64,000 bases of DNA from positions 1-64,000 of the forward strand of contig JAGTSE010000006.1 of NCBI GenBank assembly GCA_018261615.1, written 5' to 3'. The DNA comes from Pseudomonadota bacterium (GTDB lineage: Bacteria; Pseudomonadota; Gammaproteobacteria; Enterobacterales; Enterobacteriaceae). The notes below the pieces were generated by a model. It saw only the letters and a program-made list of their open reading frames with translations, had not been told where the DNA came from and ran no database searches. Made by a program: the position numbers and the translations under genes. Below are positions 46,713-55,677 of the stretch, piece after piece (within the stretch, counting starts at the first letter, position 1; every line of letters begins with the position of its first letter).

Positions 46713-49700
46713 ATGACACACACAACAATCCGGATCCAGGATCACGCACTTAATGCCCTGTATGAAGCGAACCCAGAGTTTGATGTCCGGCAGGTGAAAT
46801 TCCACCATCCGGATGATATGTCGGCGCTGCGGGAACAACTGGCTGCCACGGGGCTTGATGACGACGGGATTGCAACGAAAGTCACCGAGCTGAAAACCTG
46901 GCAACGTTTGCTCAATCTGCATCCGGATGCCAATGTTGCACAGGGGCTGATAAGTCGTGGCATAGTCAGTGCAAACCAACTGGCGCGCATACCGCTGCAG
47001 ACATTTGTGCAGGCGCATGCGCAACCACTGGGCATGAGCACCGCAGAGGCCACGGAGATGCACCAACGCGCGGTTGGTGTACGTAACAGCGCCATGCACT
47101 TATGGGCCTCGGTGAGCGGCACGGTGGCCTCCCCGTATTACCGTTATTCCGCGATGGACACCGTGAGCCCCGAGCTGAAGGAAACCTTCCAGAATCTGCC
47201 CAGCTACCAGGATATGTTCGGCTCGCTTGATTATTGCAACTGTCCGGAGTGTCGCTCGATCTTTGGCCCGGCGGCGTATCTGGTCGATCTGCTGCGCATC
47301 ATCGACCAGTACGTTACCACGCCGAACCGCGCCACGATTGATGACGCTTTTCTCTTTACGGCGCGTCGCCCGGATATCTGGACTATCCCGCTCGACTGTG
47401 GCGCGGCCAATGATGCCGTACCTTATCTGCAAATCGTTAATGAACGCCTGATCGCCCGTGCCGAATTGGTCACTGGTCAGGGTGTGCTGGAACAACTGGC
47501 CATCACACTGGTGTACCCACAGGCGCTGCCTTTTAACGCCCCGCTGGATCAGATCCGGGTGTTGCTCGATAAACTGGATTGCAGTTACGGTCAGGTCTTG
47601 TCGGCATGGAGTGTGGCGGCCAGCACCGTTGCCGCGCAAACGCTGGGGTTGTCTGCCGATCAGCAGCGCATTGTGACGACCGCGCTGACGGTGGCCGCCG
47701 AGATCGCGCCTTACTACAATGTCAGTGATATCAGCACGCTCAGCGTGGCCGACACGTTTATGGCCAGCACCTGGATGAACTATGCGCAGATGCTGACACT
47801 GTTGGAGCAGGATTTATCCGCGACGGAACAGCAGGCGGGCTTGCAGGTTAACTTTTTCCTTAACCAGGGGCTGGGCGGCAAATGGGTCGCTCTGAGTCAG
47901 CCAGAGGGTAAGCCCGCGCAGCTGGATAATCTGACGGCCACGGCGCTGGATAGCATCAACCGTTTGCAGCGTCTGGCAACGCAACTGGGCAACCCCGCAG
48001 CCGAGGTCGACTGGGCGCTACGCTGTGTGCAGGGCGGTAATGCGCCCGTTATCAGCGAGGATAGCCTGATCGCGTTGCAACAACTATTGGCGATCGCCGC
48101 TCAGTTGGGGCTGGATCTGCCCACGGCCAGTTCACTGGCCGGGCCGATTAAAACCTACGGGCAGGGCGCTGACGAGGCGGGCCCGCAGTTTGACCGGTTG
48201 TTCAACTCCCCGGCGATCCTCGCCAGCAACGCGCCGTATCATCCATCCGGCAACCCACTGAATGCAGGGTATACCGATACGCCACTGGTCTGGACGCCGG
48301 GTTCATCCGCGGCGGAAGATATCCATGCCATCAACCGTGTCCTGCCGGGGCTGGGGATTAGCCTGAGTGATGCCAATGCGCTGGGTCTTGCGCTGGTGGG
48401 TGAGAACGCGCAACAAACACTGACCGTACAAACGCTGTCGGACTTATATCGCCATGCGTTACTCAGCCGTAAGCTGCAACTGCCCATGAGTCGCTATCTG
48501 CTATTGCTGAAACTGGCTGGCGTGGCAACACCTGCCACGCCGAGCGTGCAGGAGATTGCCGCGCTGGTCGGGAAATGCCAGTGGCTGACCCAGGCCGGTT
48601 TGTCGGTGTACCAGCTTGATTACTTTATTAATGGTGTCGCCAGTGTGTACGTCAATCCGCTGTATCAGCCGGATAACACCACGGTGTGGCAGCAGGGGCT
48701 GTGGGTAGCGGTACCGGCAGGTACGGCTTCCACCGGCAGCGATATCACTGCGCAGGTGGCGGTGCTGTTTGGTGTCGACAATCCGCTGGCCACTACCGCG
48801 ATGTCGATGGCGGTGGCGGCGGTGGCGTTGCCTGCGGGGGCCACCGACTGGGAAACGGCATTTATGGCGGCACAGAGTGATGGCAAAACGCCGGAGTATG
48901 CCAGCTATGTGCAGACGGTGCTGAAATGGGTCTCGCGCTGGCTGGTACTGGCGCAGAGCCTGAATCTTGCCGATACGACTCTGGCGAATGTGGCGGTTTG
49001 CCCGGCGGCTTATCAATTACCGACAAATTTCGCGGTACTGAGCTGGGAGGCCATCAGCAATATCTGGCAGGTGCAGCAGATGATGCAAAACCACGGGGAT
49101 TTGCAGCAAAACCTGTTGCTGTATATCCAGTTGGTGTCGACGGGGGCAACCAGTGACTCGAGTTTACTGGCGCTGCAAAAAGCGACCGGCTGGGATCCCG
49201 TCGTGGTGGCGGCGCTGTTGAGCGGGCCGCTGCAGGCGGTGACGGTGGTCACGTTACAACTGAACCGCCTACAAACCTGCATCGATGTGATGAGCCGTCT
49301 TGGCGCGAATCCCGGTTTTATGCAGTCGATGGTGGATGTGGCGGCATTACCGGCGAAGGGGAACTGGACGGCGTGGATCCAGAGTGCCGCCGCCGTGCTG
49401 GCCAAAACCGCCAGTATCTATGGTACCCAGTGGGAGAGCGTCTGGACGCCGCTGTCCGGTGATTTGGCGGTGCATCTGCGTGACGCACTGCTGTCGTTGG
49501 TGCTGTCGCAGCTTAATAGCGCCGATCCGACCATCAAAACCGCCCGTAATGTCTATGAGTTCTTGCTGACTGATGTCGAAATGGGGGCGGCCACCACCAT
49601 TTCCTACATTGTGGAAGCGTTGAATGCCGCCCAACTCTATTTACAGCGTTGCCGTTTACAGCTGGAGCCGGGGGTGCTGGATCTGACACAGATCCAGGAT

Positions 49701-52700
49701 CCGTGGTGGGAATGGATGATGAACTACCGTGTCTGGCAGGCGAACCGTGAGATTTTTGTCTATCCGGAAAATTATCTAATCCCCAGCTTGCGCAAAAACA
49801 CGACGCCACAGTTCACGGCGCTGGTGCAAAGCCTGCAACAGTCGGATGTTAACAAGGCGTATGTGGGCGCGGCGTTCACCACCTATATCAACAGTTTTTC
49901 CGAGGTGGCCGAGTTAAAACCGGTCGATGCCTACCGCACCAAAATTAATGGCAGCAACAGGATCTATCTGTTGTCACGCAGCAAGACAGCGCCTTACACC
50001 TTCTATTACTGCCAGCAAACGGACAATATGCCGTGGACGCCGTGGGAGAAAATCGATCTGACGATCAATTCGGCGAACTGTACGCTGGTTTATGCCTTCA
50101 GCCGTCCCTTCCTGTTCTGGAATGAGATCAAGAAAAACAATACCTCTTCGGTTTCCGGTTCACCCAGCGAAGTCACCACCACCAACAGCGTGACCTATAC
50201 CGCGTCGGTGATGTACTCCTTCCTGAATCAGGAGGGGAAATGGGTACAACCGCAGACGCTGGTTGATCAGGATGTGGTGCTGTTCCGTTCGGATGATACC
50301 CGCAATATTGCGCTGATGAATAACGCCATGTTTGATGGCCTGTTTGATATGGCGGCAGCGTGCTGGAACAAAGTCTTTGCCTTTAATGTGGATGCGACAA
50401 ACTACGTGGAACCGCCTCCGTTTAAGGCCGAAGCCGAGCGGCTGGTGGTGATGTATGGCCCCAATGTGCTGGATACAGGGGATATTTGGGGGACGAAAAA
50501 CCCCTCGTCACCGACCAGCGATCCCAGTGCGGGCAGTTTCTGGCTAAACCTGCGCGACCGCGCAGAAGATCACAATCGAATGGTTATGGGGCAACTGTCC
50601 GGCAATATGAATCTGCGCCCGGTTGCCGTGCTGAACCTCAGCCTGGAAGGCGATGTGCTGGTCCAGCGCCAGGAGTTGCTGCTGGCCGATCCCTATATCG
50701 CAAAAACGCCATTATCGCTGATTCATGCCGAGATTCAGAGCTCAGGCGATGTGCTGCAGGTCACCCATCGCAGCCAACCCATTACTGACAATCGCAATGC
50801 GCCAGGCACCGTTGGCCTGACCGTTGGCAGTAAGGCCAGCGCCGTCAATGGTCATTCGTTTATTGGCAGCGGAATTTCTGCCACGCAGAGCCTGCAAATA
50901 TACCAGGCGTTACAGGCGGCAGAGGTGATTGATGCGACCGGCAATGTGTTACCACAGGCGATGGCGACGCTGGATCTGTATAGCGTACTGTCGGGGGTCA
51001 CGGCGTATGGCGCGTTCAGCCCACTGCAATTTTCGGCAGTGCAGCAGGTGTTGTTCGACCATCTGGAAGGGAGCGAGCTGTTCGGAACCATTGCCGGAAA
51101 CTGCACGAAAGTCGTGCCGGTAGGCACCCAGCCCGGTTGGTTCCTGTTCTTTGTGCAGGATGAGATCTTCCTGCTATCGCCGGAAAACGGCGACAAGGGG
51201 CAGCCAGCATTTTCCAGCTTTGCCGAAGGGCTGACGGTGGGGGATCCGCTGATTGAGCCGACGTTTGCAATTATGACCTATCAGGGCACTTCGCCCGGTA
51301 GCATCAACGCGGTCTTATCACGGCAAATTTACACCATTCTGACGCAGTACAACCTGGTGAAAGACGGTCGGCTGGCTGCCGGTGTGACGGTGGCTTATCT
51401 ACAGGCCATATTACTCAACATGGGGCTGACGGATGCCCAGTATCAATACATTCTGAATGCGCTACGAAACTATCCGGTGATTTTCGACGATGCGTTTATC
51501 AGCGATAAAATCACTTACGCTGTGTCGCAACAAATTTATGTCGCGCTGCAAACCATGCCGCCGCTGATTGACCCTAACGGGCGCATCGATATGGAGCATT
51601 TGACCGGTACCAACGTGCAGCTTTGTCTGGGTAACTTGCTGCTGTCGGGAACCATTACTCAGAGCCAGATTGCCGGTATTTACCGGATCCTTGCGCAGAC
51701 ACCGAAAGCGATTGTGCTGACTTACCAGAATCACGGTGCAGCCGTGGGCTACACCACTACCGGTGACTTCCATTTTAACGTGACCCGATTGTCGACCAGT
51801 GCGATCAGCAAAATCAGCCGCGCGCTGTTTGTGGGCGGCGTGGATAGCCTGCTGAATTTAAAAATTCAGCAGATCCCGGTGCTACCGGTGCTGCCGTTTG
51901 AACGATTTACCCCGTCGACGACCAGCCTGAACTGGCCTAGTGCGCTGGATGCCACACAGGTCGATTTTGACGGTCTGTATGGCCAGTATTTCTGGGAAAT
52001 TTTTTACCATATCCCCATGCTGGTGGCCGCCGGTCTGAATACTAACCAGCAATTCCAGGAAGCGCAGACGTGGCTGCAATATGTCTTCAACCCGACAGAG
52101 GCGGAACAGTTTGTGACCGCCGCCACGATCGTGGACGAGACGGAGCAGGCGATTGCGCTACCGCAAGCCGACACCATTATTACGCAACTCAAACAAAACC
52201 CACTCCCACCCGCGTCGCCGATCCTCAATGCTGCAGGGGAAGTCAATCCGACATTCACGGCCACCACCAGTCTGAGTTTCCTGCAAAGTGCCGATCCCAC
52301 GTTGACGACAGACCAGCTGCTGATGGTGCGCAATATCCTGCTCAATTACCAGTTGAGTGCCTCGGCCAGCCATTTCTGGAACTTCCGCCCGTTCCGCAAC
52401 CATACCCTGCAAAGCCTGCAGGAGATGCTGTCGGACAGTAATCCGGCGGTCAAAGTGTATAACGACGATCCCTTTGATCCGTTTGCCATTGCGCGCTTAC
52501 GCATCGGTGCCTTTGAAAAATCGACCCTGATGCAGTACATCGACAACCTGCTGGCGTGGGGCGACCAGTTGTTTATCCAGGATTCGTGGGAATCTATCAC
52601 CGGCGCCTATATGTTGTATGTCTATGCCTACGATCTGCTGGGCCCTCGACCACAGTTGGTGGGCGAGTGTGCGGGTGATGGCATAGTGTTGAATTTCGAA

Positions 52701-54968
52701 GAAATCAAAGCGAAATATCCTGATGGTATCCCGCAGTTTTTGATCGACCTGGAGAACTTCATTCCAGGCGGTTCCGGTTCGACGACGCCGATGCTGGGAC
52801 ACGCCTTTAACGACCTGTATGTCTACTTCTGTGTCCCGGAAAACAGTGACCTGATGCAGCGCTGGGATACCGCAGAAGACCGGATGAACAAGATCAACCA
52901 CTCGCTGAACATTGATGGTGTTTACCGCTCACTGGCGCTGTTCCAGCCGCCGCTCAATCCGCTGGATCTGGTGCGGGCAGCAGCGGCGGGAAACAACGTG
53001 ATGACGGGGGCGTCGTCCAGTGTGCAGTTGACACCGTATCGCTTTACTTCAGCGATTGGCGCGGCACAGAACCTGTGCAACATCCTGATTGAACTGGGTA
53101 GTGCGTTGTTATCCGTGCTGGAAAAAAATGATGCCGAAGCACTGGCAGCGCTACGCAATAACCAGGAAGGCCAAATCCTGGAGATGAATATCAGCATTAA
53201 AACGGAACGCATCAGTGAGATTCAGGCGAACATCCTGTCGCTGACGGCGTCGCAAACGGGCGCGGCCAGTCGTCTGACGTACTATACCGATATGCTCAAC
53301 AACGGGTTAAGTGGCTACGAGCAGACCAGCCTGGATGCCACCGCCGCCGCACTGGCGGCCAACATCCTGGGCAGTATCAGCAAGACGGCGGCGACCATCG
53401 CCTATGCCGTGCCACAAGTCGGCTCGCCGTTTGCCATGACCTATGGCGGCGTGCAACTGGGGTCGGCGGTGAATGCCTCGTCGGGGGTGTTCGAGATCGG
53501 CGCGGAGATCAGTAGCTTTATTTCGCAGCGGGCTGCCACGATGGGCGGGTACGAACGGCGCAGCCAGGAGTGGAGTTTGCAGAAACAAATCGCACAGGCG
53601 GACAGTGACAGCATTGCCCAGCAGCTTGTTGCCGCGAATCTGCAACTGCAGTCGGCGCAGCAGGATCTGGCGGTGCAGCAGAAAAGCATTGCGCAGAACC
53701 AGGTTATTGAGCGCTATCTGCAGGATAAATTCTCTAACCAGGATCTCTACCAGTGGATGGCAGGCCGCCTGAGCGCGGTCTACTTCCAGACCTGGGCGCT
53801 GGGTCTGCAAGCGGCGCAGCAGGCACAGGCCTCGTATCAGTTTGAAACGGACAGCAACCAGAGTTTCCTGTCGTTTGATTACTGGGACAGTTTGCACAAA
53901 GGATTGACGGCGGGCGAAGGATTACGGCTGGCGCTTAATCGCATGGAAGCCGCCTGGCGTACCGGCGATAAGCGCAGCCTGGAAATTGAGAAAACCATCT
54001 CGCTGGCGATGATTGCGCCGGAGCAATTACTGAAGCTCAAGAGCGATGGGGCGTGCTCTTTCTCGCTGAGCGAATCGTTGTTTGATTATGATTATCCGGG
54101 CCATTACTCGCGCAAAATCACCACGATTTCGCTGTCGATCCCGGCGGTGATTGGGCCGTATCAGAATATCAAAGCGGTTTTGACGCAGATGAAAAACAGT
54201 ATTGCGACCACCGCCAACATTGATGAGGTGAAGTATTTGCTGTCGCCCGTTGGCGAAGCGCCGCAGGGCATACGGCAAGACTGGGCGCACGGGCAGAGCA
54301 TTGCCGTTTCACGCGGTGTCGATGATTCGGGGTTGTTTACGCTGGATTTCCAGGATCCCCGTTACCTGCCTTTTGAGAATACCGGCGCGGTTTCTGACTG
54401 GACGCTGAGTATGCCGCTCGATACCAACCGTTTTGATTTTGGCCAACTCTCGGATGTGATCATTACCCTGCGTTATACCGCCCTGTCCGACGATGAGCTG
54501 GCACGCAAGGTGCGCGGCGTGCTGGCGCAGACACCGCTGCTGAATGGCATCTATGTCGATGGCGGCATGCAAAGCACCGCGTGGCAGACCTTCCTGCTCG
54601 ATCACAGCGACGCCAAAACACAGACGCTGACGCTGGATATCAATCCTGCCCAGTTGGGTTACTTCAAAAGCCTGACCTACAACGAACTGGTTCTGCAACT
54701 GACGACCGCGACCGGGATCACCCTTGCCGCTAACGCCACGTTTATGACTATCGCATCGGGGAATAACACCACCACACCGTCCTTTATTGATGGGAAAGCG
54801 GTCGTCGATGCACTCAACTGGAATGGCAAAACCGCGCCGACGACGTGGACGTTCCAGTTTGATCTGACCAACCCGTCCATTGCGCCTCTGCTGAGCGATG
54901 GCTTTATTGACGGCAGCAAGCTGCTGGATCTGCAAGTTGTCGCCCTGTACGCGGCCAAAATCTTTTAA
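46713..54968 (+). CDS. TcA-type pore-forming toxin subunit
   Basis: TcA is the pentameric, receptor-binding and channel-forming part of Tc toxins. The 2751-residue protein is longer than the roughly 2500 residues of classic TcdA1. The N-terminal VRP1-type region has FGPAAYLVDLLRIIDQY and RRPDIWTI, with a C-N-C-P-E-C motif at 175-180. The neuraminidase-like shell is seen at W1001-MMNYRVWQANREIFVYPENYL. The alpha-helical channel spans roughly 2150-2380 (alternating coiled coil and the hydrophobic ILGSISKTAATIAYAVPQVG tip). The C-terminal TcB-binding region includes LTAGEGLRLALNRMEAAW. A GGGAG site precedes the start. It has no signal peptide, as is usual for TcA. Confidence 0.93.
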   Translation: MTHTTIRIQDHALNALYEANPEFDVRQVKFHHPDDMSALREQLAATGLDDDGIATKVTELKTWQRLLNLHPDANVAQGLISRGIVSANQLARIPLQTFVQAHAQPLGMSTAEATEMHQRAVGVRNSAMHLWASVSGTVASPYYRYSAMDTVSPELKETFQNLPSYQDMFGSLDYCNCPECRSIFGPAAYLVDLLRIIDQYVTTPNRATIDDAFLFTARRPDIWTIPLDCGAANDAVPYLQIVNERLIARAELVTGQGVLEQLAITLVYPQALPFNAPLDQIRVLLDKLDCSYGQVLSAWSVAASTVAAQTLGLSADQQRIVTTALTVAAEIAPYYNVSDISTLSVADTFMASTWMNYAQMLTLLEQDLSATEQQAGLQVNFFLNQGLGGKWVALSQPEGKPAQLDNLTATALDSINRLQRLATQLGNPAAEVDWALRCVQGGNAPVISEDSLIALQQLLAIAAQLGLDLPTASSLAGPIKTYGQGADEAGPQFDRLFNSPAILASNAPYHPSGNPLNAGYTDTPLVWTPGSSAAEDIHAINRVLPGLGISLSDANALGLALVGENAQQTLTVQTLSDLYRHALLSRKLQLPMSRYLLLLKLAGVATPATPSVQEIAALVGKCQWLTQAGLSVYQLDYFINGVASVYVNPLYQPDNTTVWQQGLWVAVPAGTASTGSDITAQVAVLFGVDNPLATTAMSMAVAAVALPAGATDWETAFMAAQSDGKTPEYASYVQTVLKWVSRWLVLAQSLNLADTTLANVAVCPAAYQLPTNFAVLSWEAISNIWQVQQMMQNHGDLQQNLLLYIQLVSTGATSDSSLLALQKATGWDPVVVAALLSGPLQAVTVVTLQLNRLQTCIDVMSRLGANPGFMQSMVDVAALPAKGNWTAWIQSAAAVLAKTASIYGTQWESVWTPLSGDLAVHLRDALLSLVLSQLNSADPTIKTARNVYEFLLTDVEMGAATTISYIVEALNAAQLYLQRCRLQLEPGVLDLTQIQDPWWEWMMNYRVWQANREIFVYPENYLIPSLRKNTTPQFTALVQSLQQSDVNKAYVGAAFTTYINSFSEVAELKPVDAYRTKINGSNRIYLLSRSKTAPYTFYYCQQTDNMPWTPWEKIDLTINSANCTLVYAFSRPFLFWNEIKKNNTSSVSGSPSEVTTTNSVTYTASVMYSFLNQEGKWVQPQTLVDQDVVLFRSDDTRNIALMNNAMFDGLFDMAAACWNKVFAFNVDATNYVEPPPFKAEAERLVVMYGPNVLDTGDIWGTKNPSSPTSDPSAGSFWLNLRDRAEDHNRMVMGQLSGNMNLRPVAVLNLSLEGDVLVQRQELLLADPYIAKTPLSLIHAEIQSSGDVLQVTHRSQPITDNRNAPGTVGLTVGSKASAVNGHSFIGSGISATQSLQIYQALQAAEVIDATGNVLPQAMATLDLYSVLSGVTAYGAFSPLQFSAVQQVLFDHLEGSELFGTIAGNCTKVVPVGTQPGWFLFFVQDEIFLLSPENGDKGQPAFSSFAEGLTVGDPLIEPTFAIMTYQGTSPGSINAVLSRQIYTILTQYNLVKDGRLAAGVTVAYLQAILLNMGLTDAQYQYILNALRNYPVIFDDAFISDKITYAVSQQIYVALQTMPPLIDPNGRIDMEHLTGTNVQLCLGNLLLSGTITQSQIAGIYRILAQTPKAIVLTYQNHGAAVGYTTTGDFHFNVTRLSTSAISKISRALFVGGVDSLLNLKIQQIPVLPVLPFERFTPSTTSLNWPSALDATQVDFDGLYGQYFWEIFYHIPMLVAAGLNTNQQFQEAQTWLQYVFNPTEAEQFVTAATIVDETEQAIALPQADTIITQLKQNPLPPASPILNAAGEVNPTFTATTSLSFLQSADPTLTTDQLLMVRNILLNYQLSASASHFWNFRPFRNHTLQSLQEMLSDSNPAVKVYNDDPFDPFAIARLRIGAFEKSTLMQYIDNLLAWGDQLFIQDSWESITGAYMLYVYAYDLLGPRPQLVGECAGDGIVLNFEEIKAKYPDGIPQFLIDLENFIPGGSGSTTPMLGHAFNDLYVYFCVPENSDLMQRWDTAEDRMNKINHSLNIDGVYRSLALFQPPLNPLDLVRAAAAGNNVMTGASSSVQLTPYRFTSAIGAAQNLCNILIELGSALLSVLEKNDAEALAALRNNQEGQILEMNISIKTERISEIQANILSLTASQTGAASRLTYYTDMLNNGLSGYEQTSLDATAAALAANILGSISKTAATIAYAVPQVGSPFAMTYGGVQLGSAVNASSGVFEIGAEISSFISQRAATMGGYERRSQEWSLQKQIAQADSDSIAQQLVAANLQLQSAQQDLAVQQKSIAQNQVIERYLQDKFSNQDLYQWMAGRLSAVYFQTWALGLQAAQQAQASYQFETDSNQSFLSFDYWDSLHKGLTAGEGLRLALNRMEAAWRTGDKRSLEIEKTISLAMIAPEQLLKLKSDGACSFSLSESLFDYDYPGHYSRKITTISLSIPAVIGPYQNIKAVLTQMKNSIATTANIDEVKYLLSPVGEAPQGIRQDWAHGQSIAVSRGVDDSGLFTLDFQDPRYLPFENTGAVSDWTLSMPLDTNRFDFGQLSDVIITLRYTALSDDELARKVRGVLAQTPLLNGIYVDGGMQSTAWQTFLLDHSDAKTQTLTLDINPAQLGYFKSLTYNELVLQLTTATGITLAANATFMTIASGNNTTTPSFIDGKAVVDALNWNGKTAPTTWTFQFDLTNPSIAPLLSDGFIDGSKLLDLQVVALYAAKIF

Positions 54969-54988
54969 GGAATAAATGGAGGAATGAG

Positions 54989-55546
54989 ATGCAAACCAAC
55001 ACCTTAAGCAGCGAATTAACAATGAGCGCTGATGGCTCTCTGCAGCAGCAGTGTGCAGAGATGGGAGCCCTGCTGGGGCTGGATGCACCGGTCAGTGAGG
55101 CCGTGCTGAAGGCGGCGCTGACGGATACCACCTATGCGCATCATCTGCTGGTCAGCCGTGGTTCGCCGTTTATGGCGCACTTGCTTGACCACCCACCGGT
55201 CGTCATTGCGAATGAGGCAGAAGAATTTACCACCTCGGCGCTACTGATGCGCGCCGGGTCAGCGCTGGCGCGTTGGGGAAAGACCGGTTTCTCTACCGTG
55301 TCGGATGAGCTGTATCGCGACAGGCTCGCGCTGTGCCAAAACTGCCCGCACCTGAAGGCTCCACCCGAACATCAGCACACTTTGTACGCCTTTGCCGGTG
55401 CCAGCAATGGGGAAAAATCGGTGTGCGGGAAGTGCGGATGTGTGGTGGCGGCCAAAGCCCGCAGGCCGAACGAGACTTGCCCGGATGCGCATCCCGACCG
55501 TCCAGGATTGAATCGCTGGAATGAACCTGTCGCTCAGGTCAATTGA
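54989..55546 (+). CDS. Small cysteine-rich, zinc-ribbon-like protein of the Tc locus
   Basis: A 185-residue protein. The N-terminal 100 residues are helical and unrecognised. The C-terminal part has C-x2-C (LCQNCPHL), then C-x2-C-x-C (VCGKCGCVV) and a later Cys in NETCPDAHPDRPGLNRW, typical of a zinc ribbon. Similar Cys-rich tails occur on small proteins of phage and natural-product clusters. The start has a GGAGGA site. It follows tcA after 20 bases and precedes the Hint-like protein, so it belongs to the toxin transcript. Possible roles are adaptor, chaperone or modifier; none is shown by sequence. Confidence 0.7.
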   Translation: MQTNTLSSELTMSADGSLQQQCAEMGALLGLDAPVSEAVLKAALTDTTYAHHLLVSRGSPFMAHLLDHPPVVIANEAEEFTTSALLMRAGSALARWGKTGFSTVSDELYRDRLALCQNCPHLKAPPEHQHTLYAFAGASNGEKSVCGKCGCVVAAKARRPNETCPDAHPDRPGLNRWNEPVAQVN

Positions 55547-55677
55547 CTGCGCGGCCATCGCGCTAACGGTGCTTTGTTTATCCGCATCCTGAAGGAGGTG
55601 TCATCAGCATAAAAAGCCGTAGCAGATTACGTCATATGTCATCAGAACGTTCAAAAACTCAGTTTAAGGAGAGAGTT

